Source: an uncultured bacterium (GTDB lineage: Bacteria > Bacillota > Clostridia > Lachnospirales > Lachnospiraceae). Taken from it: 55,214 nucleotides of DNA. Under the pieces are notes generated by a model. That model worked only from the letters and a program-made list of their open reading frames with translations, had not been told where the DNA came from and made no database searches. The DNA is taken from NCBI GenBank assembly GCA_947643145.1, contig CANRVD010000011.1, positions 1 through 55,214 of the forward strand, read 5' to 3'. The position numbers and the translations under genes were made by a program. Of this stretch, positions 27,482 through 34,165 are shown piece by piece (positions within the stretch are counted from its first letter, which is position 1; every line of letters starts with the position of its first letter).

Positions 27482-27853
27482 CTATTTTTTCTGATAAACC
27501 TGACTGATTTTCCCGATAAGCACCTCCTCAGAAATCTCTAACTTCTGTGCTTCCCTTACCAGATTTTCAACCATCTCTGACAGCATCTGCTCCAATTTCC
27601 GCTGCCGTATGATTTCCACTGCATCCTCTCTGACCACCATTGCCTGCCCCCGCACCTTTTCCAATACACCGCGGTCTACAAGCACGCGGATTCCTTTTGC
27701 CGCAGTCGCAGGGTTAATATTCAGCTCTTTGGCTAACTGTATTTGGGAATAGCAGTTCTCACCTGCTCCCAGATGTCCTGTCAAAATATCATCCTCAATT
27801 GCGTCCGCAATCTGAATATAAATTGGCACTACATCATTGAAATTGATTTTCAC
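27482..27853 (-). CDS. GntR-family regulator, YtrA type
   Basis: A 123-residue regulator with an N-terminal GntR winged helix (about residues 5-75: PIYIQIADAIEDDILTGHL, then QLAKELNINPATAAKGI) and a short C-terminal helical tail, which is the YtrA subfamily layout. The first ATG (27877) lies inside the operator palindrome and has no ribosome site; a GTG at 27853 has AAGGAGG 11 bases upstream, so I prefer GTG. It heads the operon with an ABC ATPase and permease and probably represses itself through the palindrome at 27876-27905. Confidence 0.88.
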   Translation of the reverse strand: MKINFNDVVPIYIQIADAIEDDILTGHLGAGENCYSQIQLAKELNINPATAAKGIRVLVDRGVLEKVRGQAMVVREDAVEIIRQRKLEQMLSEMVENLVREAQKLEISEEVLIGKISQVYQKK

Positions 27854-27875
27854 ATCCTCACCTGCCTCCTTATCC

Positions 27876-27932
27876 ATTACTACATTACTTAAGTAATGTA
27901 GTAATTATATGGTGTGTTTTTTCTTTTGTCAA
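27876..27932 (-). promoter_or_regulatory. GntR operon promoter with 30-bp perfect palindromic operator
   Basis: Minus strand: -35 TTGACA (27927-27932), 17-base spacer, -10 TATAAT (27904-27909), both consensus. The perfect 30-bp palindrome with half-site ATTACTACATTACTT occupies 27876-27905, starting inside the -10 box and covering the transcription start. A bound dimer would block RNA polymerase. Confidence 0.88.
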
Positions 27933-27975
27933 GTATCTGATTGCGTAAAATTCATCAGCATTTAGTCATTAAAGA

Positions 27976-28030
27976 TTGACAATATTTATGGTTATATGTA
28001 TAATCCATTTATATAAACTCTTTATATAAA
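27976..28030 (+). promoter_or_regulatory. TetR/flavodoxin promoter with two operator-like palindromes
   Basis: -35 TTGACA (27976-27981), 17-base spacer, -10 TATAAT (27999-28004): a consensus promoter. Just after it, the palindrome TTTATATAAA occurs twice (28008-28017 and 28021-28030), 13 bases apart and over the expected start site, as for an autoregulating TetR protein. Confidence 0.75.
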
Positions 28031-28107
28031 CCAGTTATGTTATATGTCAGCAACTTCAAACTGTTAGCAAGATAACTTGCAATTAATTATGAAAGAGAGG
28101 GATAACG

Positions 28108-28659
28108 ATGCCAAAGCAGCGCATCACAAAAGAAATGGTAATTGATGCCGCTTTTGAACTTGCCCGGAGCGGTGGAATGGAACAGGTTATGGTCAAAGCA
28201 ATCGCAGAAAAAATCGGCTGCTCCGTACAGCCAATTTACAGCTACTGTAAAAATATGGATGGATTACGTCAGGATGTAACGGAACGAGCAAAATGTTTTG
28301 TCAGAGATTATGTGGCATCACATATTGATAAAGATGACCCCTTCCGCAGTACAGGTCATGCATATATTCAGTTGGCCAAAGAAGAACCAAACCTTTATAA
28401 AATTTTCATTCTGCACAGACGGGACGGCGTTTCTTCTTTGGACGATTTGTACCATATGGAAGCCAGCGGACAAATCCCTGCGTTTCTTGCCAAAAGTTTA
28501 AATATCAGTGTGGAGCAGGCAAAGCAGATACATCTGGATATGCTGATTTATACTATTGGTATTGGTACCATTTTTTCCATGACGACACCAGGAATTTCAG
28601 CCGATGAAATTTTCGCACAACAGGAAAGGGTTTATGAAATCTTTATGAAAAAGGTTTAA
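28108..28659 (+). CDS. TetR-family transcriptional regulator
   Basis: A 183-residue TetR protein. The N-terminal helix-turn-helix (about residues 8-55: VIDAAFELARSGGMEQVMVK, then IAEKIGCSVQPIYSYCKN) is clear, and the rest is a helical ligand/dimer domain. It is divergent from the GntR gene and heads a short operon with the flavodoxin gene 89 bases downstream. The last residues MKKV and the stop codon coincide with the start of repeat family A, as in the PurO gene. The inducer is unknown; redox or electrophile sensing would suit a flavodoxin partner. Confidence 0.92.
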   Translation: MPKQRITKEMVIDAAFELARSGGMEQVMVKAIAEKIGCSVQPIYSYCKNMDGLRQDVTERAKCFVRDYVASHIDKDDPFRSTGHAYIQLAKEEPNLYKIFILHRRDGVSSLDDLYHMEASGQIPAFLAKSLNISVEQAKQIHLDMLIYTIGIGTIFSMTTPGISADEIFAQQERVYEIFMKKV

Positions 28660-28735
28660 AGTTTCACTATCGCATGAAAATACCATGCTAAGTATGACTA
28701 AACCAAATCTAAGAAGAACGCAAAACCAGCGCAAA
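28652..28735 (+). repeat. Intergenic hairpin repeat family A, copy at the TetR gene end
   Basis: Starts AGGTTTAAAGTTTCACTATC, then GCATGAAAATACCATGC, and ends with AAGAAGAACGCAAAACCAGC. The TAA stop of the TetR gene is inside the first eight bases. It fills the space to the flavodoxin gene, whose ribosome site ATGAGG follows directly. Confidence 0.7.
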
Positions 28736-28748
28736 AATGAGGTGAACT

Positions 28749-29303
28749 ATGAACCGTAAAATTTTAGTCTGCTATAAAAGCGTAACCGGCTTTACAAAGC
28801 AGTATGCAGAAATGATAGCCAATGAGATAAATGGCACACTTATGGATTTAAAAAATGTAACCGCTGAAACCATATCGCAGTATGATATCGTAGTATTTGG
28901 CGGGAGATTTTTTGCCGGAGGAGTTGACGGACTGAAAAAAGCCAAAGAACTGGCGGCAAAAGGCAATGTAAAAAATTTTGTCGTCTTTGCAACAGGTGCC
29001 ACTCCCAATACCGCTGAGAAAACCATTCAGGAAGCATGGAAAAATAATTTTACCACAGATGAACTACGCCGTATCCCTCATTTTTATATGCAGGGTGGTT
29101 TATGTTATGAAAAAATGCCGTTGCCGGAAAAATTAATGATGAAGGCTTTTGCCGCTGTTATGAAACGGAAAATTAAAAACCAAAACGAACAGACAGAGGA
29201 AGATAAAGAATTCGTACGTGCAATCTCAAATTCTTATGATATTTCATCAAAAGTGTACATTGAGCCTTTGGTATCCTTTTTGAAAACAGAGTATTTCCGT
29301 TGA
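28749..29303 (+). CDS. Flavodoxin-domain protein
   Basis: A 184-residue flavodoxin-fold protein, longer than an electron-transfer flavodoxin. The FMN phosphate loop is degenerate (CYKSVTGFTKQYAEMIA, residues 8-24, in place of T/SxTGNT), followed by the flavin-contact segments VVFGGRFFAGGVDG (about 48-61) and FATGATPN. A C-terminal helical extension (about 130-184) is similar to that of HemG-like or menaquinone-linked flavodoxin-domain proteins. Probably a redox enzyme controlled by the adjacent TetR protein. The substrate is not visible. Confidence 0.82.
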   Translation: MNRKILVCYKSVTGFTKQYAEMIANEINGTLMDLKNVTAETISQYDIVVFGGRFFAGGVDGLKKAKELAAKGNVKNFVVFATGATPNTAEKTIQEAWKNNFTTDELRRIPHFYMQGGLCYEKMPLPEKLMMKAFAAVMKRKIKNQNEQTEEDKEFVRAISNSYDISSKVYIEPLVSFLKTEYFR

Positions 29304-29304
29304 G

Positions 29305-29353
29305 ACGATGCCGACGGATGGCTGTGCTATAGGGCATGGCCATCCGCCAGCAT
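29305..29353. terminator. Large hairpin between convergent genes
   Basis: GATGCCGACGGATGGC (29308 on) pairs with GCCATCCGCCAGCATC with two mismatches around a loop of about 16 bases. It lies directly after the flavodoxin stop and before the convergent membrane protein gene. No U-tract is visible on either strand, so a terminator role is uncertain; it could be a repeat unit. Confidence 0.4.
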
Positions 29354-29388
29354 CTGTAAAGCAAACACAGCCAAAGCTTTTTCAAGGG

Positions 29389-30120
29389 TTATTCTATGTA
29401 TCCTTTCTCTTTTATCATCTCTCTCCTGTCTTCCTGCAATTTCATAATAAATCCACTAATGGCAGGATAACATTCCTCACCTCCGGCAGCTATCCTAAAA
29501 TTTTCTAAACATTTTTTATCTTCTTCCGGTTTATACAAATAAGAAAATTGTCTCTCTATCATCTCTCTGTCAACAATACTCATTTGCCACGCAGCCAGAA
29601 TGGATTCCAGCATATTCAAATATAAAATCACTAAAAACCGCAATTTTTTAACTTCTTCTTTTGATAATTTAACCCTGCCACGCCTATCTTTTCTTTTTCC
29701 TTTTTTGCACTTACCATTACCAAGTAAGCTTCTGATATCTTTATATATATTCTTTTCAACGGCAAACTCAGACATGGTGAACAAATCCACACACTGCTGC
29801 CTGTCAAACTTTTCAACAATCTTTACCGCCATATTCGTCTCAGGTTTCAGCTGTAATGACCACTGCACCAGTAAATCAACGGTCTTTTCCCTTCTTGATT
29901 TTTCATGTTCTGCCTTGATTTGACGGTATAGCAGGACAATGGAAAAAACTGACGTAAAGGAAATAATGATTTCAATGATATCCAATATGCCTGTATACTT
30001 TTGGCTAAACGCATTCACCCTGGAAAAATCCATCCTGCTTACCGTAATGCCAATAGCTAACAAGACAGCCGATATCAGACAAAGAACTATCCCACACTTT
30101 TTCTTTTGTTTTTTACTCAT
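29389..30120 (-). CDS. Membrane-anchored protein of unknown function
   Basis: A 243-residue protein with two N-terminal membrane segments (about residues 9-30 and 43-66) and a basic, helical cytoplasmic region of about 175 residues. The layout resembles small DUF4760-like or phage-defence-associated membrane proteins, but I do not recognise a family. Residues 125-140 are strikingly basic (NGKCKKGKRKDRRGR). It is convergent with the flavodoxin gene and has a transposase fragment upstream, so it may be part of recently acquired DNA. Confidence 0.6.
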   Translation of the reverse strand: MSKKQKKKCGIVLCLISAVLLAIGITVSRMDFSRVNAFSQKYTGILDIIEIIISFTSVFSIVLLYRQIKAEHEKSRREKTVDLLVQWSLQLKPETNMAVKIVEKFDRQQCVDLFTMSEFAVEKNIYKDIRSLLGNGKCKKGKRKDRRGRVKLSKEEVKKLRFLVILYLNMLESILAAWQMSIVDREMIERQFSYLYKPEEDKKCLENFRIAAGGEECYPAISGFIMKLQEDRREMIKEKGYIE

Positions 30121-30210
30121 CTTATTATCCCCCTATTCCTGTTGGTAGTGTCAAATCCTACCTGATTTTTTATTACTAAAGCCTTGATTTATGGAAGATT
30201 ACAAATAAAA

Positions 30211-30283
30211 AGAGCATTGACCTCCCTTTTTGGGTATAATGTCTATCGCCAAACAAACATCCCAGAAAGGAGCCAATGCTCAT
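30211..30283 (+). promoter_or_regulatory. Transposase leader with inverted repeat over the ribosome site
   Basis: GAGCATTG (30212 on) is complementary to CAATGCTC (30273-30280), which contains the ATG of the transposase and lies beside its AAAGGAG ribosome site. The hairpin could mask the start, a common way to limit transposase translation. TTGACC and TATAAT boxes lie between, but only 12 bases apart. Confidence 0.4.
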
Positions 30284-30644
30284 GGACATTATACTTTATT
30301 TACTTCAACTTATTCAATACCAGCATAAACAGATTTGCTGGTTAATTAATTTTATCTGTAGATATATTCCTCTTAAACAATGGGCTTTTGATGATTCCCA
30401 TTCCCCAAAATATCAAAAATTTAAGATTGACCAGCTTCCTAAAGTTATCTCTTTCAAACAGGAATGGAACTGGAAGGATCTCATCGGCTACTATGAGCAA
30501 CGCTACCATAAGACCATCAAACCTGTTTTTCGCCGTGTTGAATGCGATATTCCCAAACACTGTACCTGCCCTGCTTGTGATGCTCCTGTGAACTATTTTC
30601 AAACACGCTCTAGTACTCCATCCGGCCAGAAATTGAACTCATGA
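30276..30644 (+). pseudogene. Transposase N-terminal fragment cut by a palindromic element
   Basis: About the first 110 residues match, from memory, the start of a DDE-type transposase common in Lachnospiraceae genomes (MDIILYLLQLIQYQHKQICW, then CPACDAPVNYF, a zinc-finger-like Cys pair before the catalytic domain). After residue 111 the frame runs into the CTAG-flanked element at 30610 and stops; the catalytic core is missing. The right-hand remainder is not found downstream of the element, so DNA was lost as well as inserted. Confidence 0.7.
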
Positions 30645-30775
30645 ACCGCATGGTTTGCACCATTGCGTCGTTAAAATTTCTAGACGATGCCACCGCATCG
30701 CCGTCGAAATTTTGCCTAGCACTGGCACAAACCATACAGCCCACAAGTCTAATTTCTGACTGGATGGAGTACTAG
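30610..30775. mobile_element. MITE-like palindromic element B with CTAG duplications
   Basis: A 158-bp element (30614-30771) with terminal inverted repeats TACTCCATCC, flanked by CTAG at 30610-30613 and 30772-30775. The arms remain complementary over about 70 bases. The centre is a hairpin, GACGATGCCACCGCATCG, with the same loop as element A but a different stem. The TAG of the right CTAG on the minus strand is the stop codon of the glycosylase-fusion gene. Confidence 0.78.
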
Positions 30776-32412
30776 CAAGTCAGCAAACCAGAATAATACA
30801 GAATCAGCAATCCCCTGTAAGTTACGTCACAAAGTTTCCGGGTTTTGCTCCTCCAGTCCACCTCCAGCTGTCCACCACTATAGCACCCCATTCCCTTAAG
30901 TGCCTTCTCGGAATAATTGGCACGGCATATTCCCTGACCATCAATGGAAGCATAAATAATATCAACCTCTTTTTTGAGTGACGGAACCAGGCTGTATAGG
31001 CCACACCGGCACATATACTCCACCAAATTCAGAAATACATAATGCTCTCCGCCGGTTTCCGTACTCAGTTTCATGCCCTCCTTGAATGCACCACAGCATC
31101 CAACCAGATGTCCGATATCTACGCAATAAGCAGGTTGGTAATCGAAACCCATGTCTTTCAGCAGCTTGTTAAACGCATCTGCCAACATGGCTATATTTTC
31201 ACTGGTCCGCCAGCTATCTGTATGTGCCAGAATATCCAGATGATACCAACAGGGCCATTTCTCATAGTTGTTAAAGACGTAGGCGATTCCTTCAGGATTG
31301 CTTCTCTCAGGACGCCTTTTTCGTATTTTTACGATATCAGTTACCGATTCTATTTCTGTGACCCTGCCAAACGATTCCAGCGCAGAGGTGATTTCTTTTG
31401 TGATATCAAAGGAATCTTCATAGCCAGCCCTTGCAACACAGGCAGCTTTAATGATATCCGACCCGGAAGCTGCATATCTGTTACAATCCGTATCATATTC
31501 GCCGAACAACCGCGGGAAAACAGTTTTAAATGCCCCTATGGCATTCTTCAGAACAGGCGTATCCTTATACACCAGCTTTTCCCCAAGATATTTAACACCA
31601 ACTTCCTGGTTTTCATATTGTCCTGCATTTTTGTTCGCTCCATGAAATCCATTGCCCAGCCAGCCGCTTTCCTTTTGGCATGCGATTATATCCTGAATTA
31701 TTTTTTCCTGCAGAATCCTGTCCTGCAGCTCTCGTTTATCGTCTTCCATGATATTTTTCAGAATATCATTTTTAACATGATACACGATGGAAGGATTCGC
31801 ATTTTGCAGCAAAAAACCAGATATTCTGCCAAGCATACCGTCTGAAGTATCGCCGGGGCGTTCCTTTGTACCCTCATGGCTTATTGTATTCCTTCCACCG
31901 CCTACTCCTGTATCCTGTAAAATACCCTCCCACGCCTCACAAAGCCTCTCTATACTCCATGCCGCATTTGCCGGACTGGTAGAAGGCAGTTTCATAATCT
32001 TCTGACATAAAGGTTCTGGTGCATATTTCTGGTACAAGTCATATGCTTTTGCGCCATTTGCATAAATCTTTTGAATCTTTGAACAATGCAAAACCGATTC
32101 AAAATCATTTACCACTACATTTTTAATGGAACTGTCACTAGAGCCAATAATGTCGCAGGACGCAATCACATCCCAAATTGCAATCCGGTTTTCCAAAAGC
32201 ATTTTCTTCTTCTCTTCAACCGTCACAGGCACCGACCACCCGGTAAGCTGTGCAATTACCTTCCAAAAACGGTTCTGCGGATGTCCATAGTAAAAATTCT
32301 GTTCCCTGGATTTCACCGAAGGAAACGAACCAAGAATCAGCACTCTACTCTCTGCATTATAAACCGGCTCAAAATTGTGCACTACATGACTGTAATTTTT
32401 CTCTTTCTCCAT
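30772..32412 (-). CDS. DNA-deoxyinosine glycosylase fused to an unknown helical domain
   Basis: A 546-residue protein. Residues 1-165 match the DNA-deoxyinosine glycosylase branch of the uracil-DNA glycosylase superfamily: RVLILGSFPSVKSREQNFYY (about 22-41), GHPQNRFWKV and the motif LPSTSPANAAW (about 148-158). This domain removes deaminated purines or uracil from DNA. A spacer of about 30 residues leads to a helical region of 350 residues that I do not recognise, with WLGNGFHG, VLKNAIGAF and CVDIGHLVGCCGAF, somewhat like alpha/alpha-toroid proteins. The start is the ATG with GGAGG five bases upstream. The stop codon is within the CTAG bordering element B. Confidence 0.75.
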   Translation of the reverse strand: MEKEKNYSHVVHNFEPVYNAESRVLILGSFPSVKSREQNFYYGHPQNRFWKVIAQLTGWSVPVTVEEKKKMLLENRIAIWDVIASCDIIGSSDSSIKNVVVNDFESVLHCSKIQKIYANGAKAYDLYQKYAPEPLCQKIMKLPSTSPANAAWSIERLCEAWEGILQDTGVGGGRNTISHEGTKERPGDTSDGMLGRISGFLLQNANPSIVYHVKNDILKNIMEDDKRELQDRILQEKIIQDIIACQKESGWLGNGFHGANKNAGQYENQEVGVKYLGEKLVYKDTPVLKNAIGAFKTVFPRLFGEYDTDCNRYAASGSDIIKAACVARAGYEDSFDITKEITSALESFGRVTEIESVTDIVKIRKRRPERSNPEGIAYVFNNYEKWPCWYHLDILAHTDSWRTSENIAMLADAFNKLLKDMGFDYQPAYCVDIGHLVGCCGAFKEGMKLSTETGGEHYVFLNLVEYMCRCGLYSLVPSLKKEVDIIYASIDGQGICRANYSEKALKGMGCYSGGQLEVDWRSKTRKLCDVTYRGLLILYYSGLLTC

Positions 32413-32459
32413 TCCCGCCTCCATTTACCCTGTTACTGCAAAGCCAGCAGCTTAATCTT

Positions 32460-32515
32460 CCGCCTTGCAGATAGAAATTTATTCTGCGTAAAATTCATCA
32501 ATATTTAACCGCCTT
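32460..32515. repeat. Small AT-rich element between 7-bp direct repeats
   Basis: CCGCCTT occurs at 32460-32466 and 32509-32515 and encloses 42 bases containing GCAGATAGAAATTTATTCTGC-like dyad symmetry. The right part (GCGTAAAATTCATCAATATT) nearly matches 27942-27961, and the whole resembles the outer part of the element beginning near 55103. Confidence 0.45.
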
Positions 32516-32553
32516 AGTAATAACAAAGTTCCTTACTTACGGTATTTCGGTAA

Positions 32554-33666
32554 CTATAATTCCATAATAATTTCACGTGCCACTGACTCTTCTATCGGGG
32601 TTGCAAAAACACCTTCCTCAAACTCTACAATATTACCAATGCCCTTCTGCACAACAAAACGCAGTTTTCCATTCTTTACCTTTTTATCCGTATAGAGTTT
32701 TTTGACCAGTTCCTCCCTCTCTATATAGGATGGAATTTCTACCGGAAGTTTTGCTTTCCTATAAAGCGCCACGACCTCACCCGCTTCTGCTTCTGTCATA
32801 TAGCCCAGCTTTGTTGCAAGTCTTACCTGTGCTGTCATGCCGATTGCAAGCGCTTCTCCATGAAGCAGACGATAATCACTGACTGTCTCAATCGCCCGTC
32901 CCACTGTATGACCAAGATTTAAAATTTCACGGAGTCCACTTTCCCTTTCATCCTTCTCAACCACATGATACTTGATTTTACAGTTTACTTCTGCAATATG
33001 CTCACAGGCAGCTTTATCAATCTGCATAATACTGTCCATATTTTCATACAGAAAATCAAAAAATTCCCTATCTGCCATGCAGGCATGCTTAATAGTCTCA
33101 GCCATGCCACTGGAAAGCTCTCTTTCCGGCAAACTTCTCCAGGTTGCAATATCAAGATAGACCTTCTTTGGCTGGTTAAACAATCCGATAAGATTTGTTG
33201 CCAGAGGAGTATCTACTGCTGTCTTTCCACCCACAGAAGCGTCTGCTGCTGCAAGCAGCGTCGTCGCATAATTAATAAATGGTATTCCACGTCCAAAAGT
33301 ACCAGCCGTAAAACCTGCCAAATCTGTCACAACACCACCGCCTACCGCAATGATACAGCAGTCTCTCCGGTAGCCTTTTGCAAGCATGGCATCCTCTATC
33401 TTTTCCTTTGTCTGTCTTGTCTTGCTCTTCTCTCCTGCTTCAAATGAAAATATCTCTGCTTGATAACCTGCTTCTTGCAGCAAATTGCAAATATTCTCTG
33501 CATATAATTCCTTCACTGTACTATCTGTAACAATCGCGAATTTTTGAATATTTCCAACCAGGCCATTCTTTAAATCGCTGACTAATTTATTTTGCAATTC
33601 AAATCCGGTTTCAATCTCATAACTGTCATCCACTACCTTTTTTAAGGCAACTCCAAATATACTCAT
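32554..33666 (-). CDS. aroB: 3-dehydroquinate synthase
   Basis: A 370-residue AroB, the second enzyme of the shikimate pathway, which uses NAD and a divalent metal to close DAHP into 3-dehydroquinate. NAD-binding GGGVVTDLAGFTAGTFGRG (about residues 103-121) and the metal-site region HTVGRAIE / HGEALAIGM (about 245-265) are present. The start is the ATG with AGGA upstream, not the upstream TTG of the longest frame. It stands apart from other aromatic genes. Its leader has a strong promoter and an intrinsic terminator ahead of the gene. Confidence 0.95.
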   Translation of the reverse strand: MSIFGVALKKVVDDSYEIETGFELQNKLVSDLKNGLVGNIQKFAIVTDSTVKELYAENICNLLQEAGYQAEIFSFEAGEKSKTRQTKEKIEDAMLAKGYRRDCCIIAVGGGVVTDLAGFTAGTFGRGIPFINYATTLLAAADASVGGKTAVDTPLATNLIGLFNQPKKVYLDIATWRSLPERELSSGMAETIKHACMADREFFDFLYENMDSIMQIDKAACEHIAEVNCKIKYHVVEKDERESGLREILNLGHTVGRAIETVSDYRLLHGEALAIGMTAQVRLATKLGYMTEAEAGEVVALYRKAKLPVEIPSYIEREELVKKLYTDKKVKNGKLRFVVQKGIGNIVEFEEGVFATPIEESVAREIIMEL

Positions 33667-33707
33667 ACTCAGTATCCTTTCTTCAAGCTTCCCTATTCCT
33701 ATTCCAT

Positions 33708-33735
33708 AAAAAGGGCATCCCAAAAACTGATGCCC
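33708..33735 (-). terminator. Intrinsic terminator inside the aroB leader (possible attenuator)
   Basis: Minus strand: GGGCATC-AGTTTTTGG-GATGCCC followed by TTTTT, located between the aroB promoter and start codon. It would stop transcription about 45 bases after initiation unless bypassed. Confidence 0.75.
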
Positions 33736-33761
33736 TGACAAATAGCTTTTATAATATTTTT

Positions 33762-33790
33762 ATTATACCAATAAGTATTTCACAAATCAA
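33762..33790 (-). promoter_or_regulatory. aroB promoter
   Basis: -35 TTGATT (33785-33790), 17-base spacer, -10 TATAAT (33762-33767) on the minus strand. It is back to back with the probable tRNA promoter (TTGCAA at 33794-33799, TACTAT at 33817-33822, plus strand). Confidence 0.75.
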
Positions 33791-33830
33791 TCATTGCAAT
33801 TTCTGGCAAAAAATGTTACTATAGTTTCAT

Positions 33831-33901
33831 GCAGATATGGTTCATCGGTAGAACGCTAGCTTCCCAAGCTGGAAAGGCGGGTTCGACTCCCGTTATCTGC
33901 T
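33831..33901 (+). tRNA. tRNA-Gly (anticodon CCC)
   Basis: A full cloverleaf can be folded: acceptor GCAGATA with TATCTGC, D-arm GTTC-ATCGGTA-GAAC, anticodon arm CTAGC-TTCCCAA-GCTGG with anticodon CCC (reads GGG), and T-arm GCGGG-TTCGACT-CCCGT. The discriminator base is U and CCA is not encoded. A run of seven T follows as a terminator. Confidence 0.95.
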
Positions 33902-33981
33902 TGTTTTTTTAGCCGCGAAGCCTTATAAAAATGGACTTTGCGACTTTTGGGAATGATATTTTGACTTCAACGAATTTGGAA

Positions 33982-34059
33982 TTACACTTTCGATGTCGCA
34001 ATAACAAGGAAATCATATGGCTCATTATTTAGTTTTACTATTTCAAAATTATCCTTCAT
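33982..34059 (-). pseudogene. Short open frame, possible gene remnant
   Basis: Encodes 25 residues beginning MKDNFEIVKLNNEPYDFLVI, with a GGAGAA ribosome site about nine bases before the ATG, then a stop. It reads like the first residues of a longer protein. Just upstream on the same strand another small frame (about 34078-34152) ends EADEIINTVVTLIESS, like a C-terminal piece. Neither is recognised. The gap 33902-34165 otherwise contains nothing I can name. Confidence 0.3.
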
Positions 34060-34165
34060 AACGAATCTTCTCCATCATCATTTCGTTATATTTGTATATG
34101 ACGATTCTATTAAAGTAACAACTGTATTAATAATTTCATCTGCCTCATGCTTAACAACTTACCAG

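Noticed and set aside
31042..31845. 267-residue plus-strand frame antisense to the glycosylase fusion
   Set aside because: The minus-strand frame has clear domain motifs and a good ribosome site; this frame has neither.
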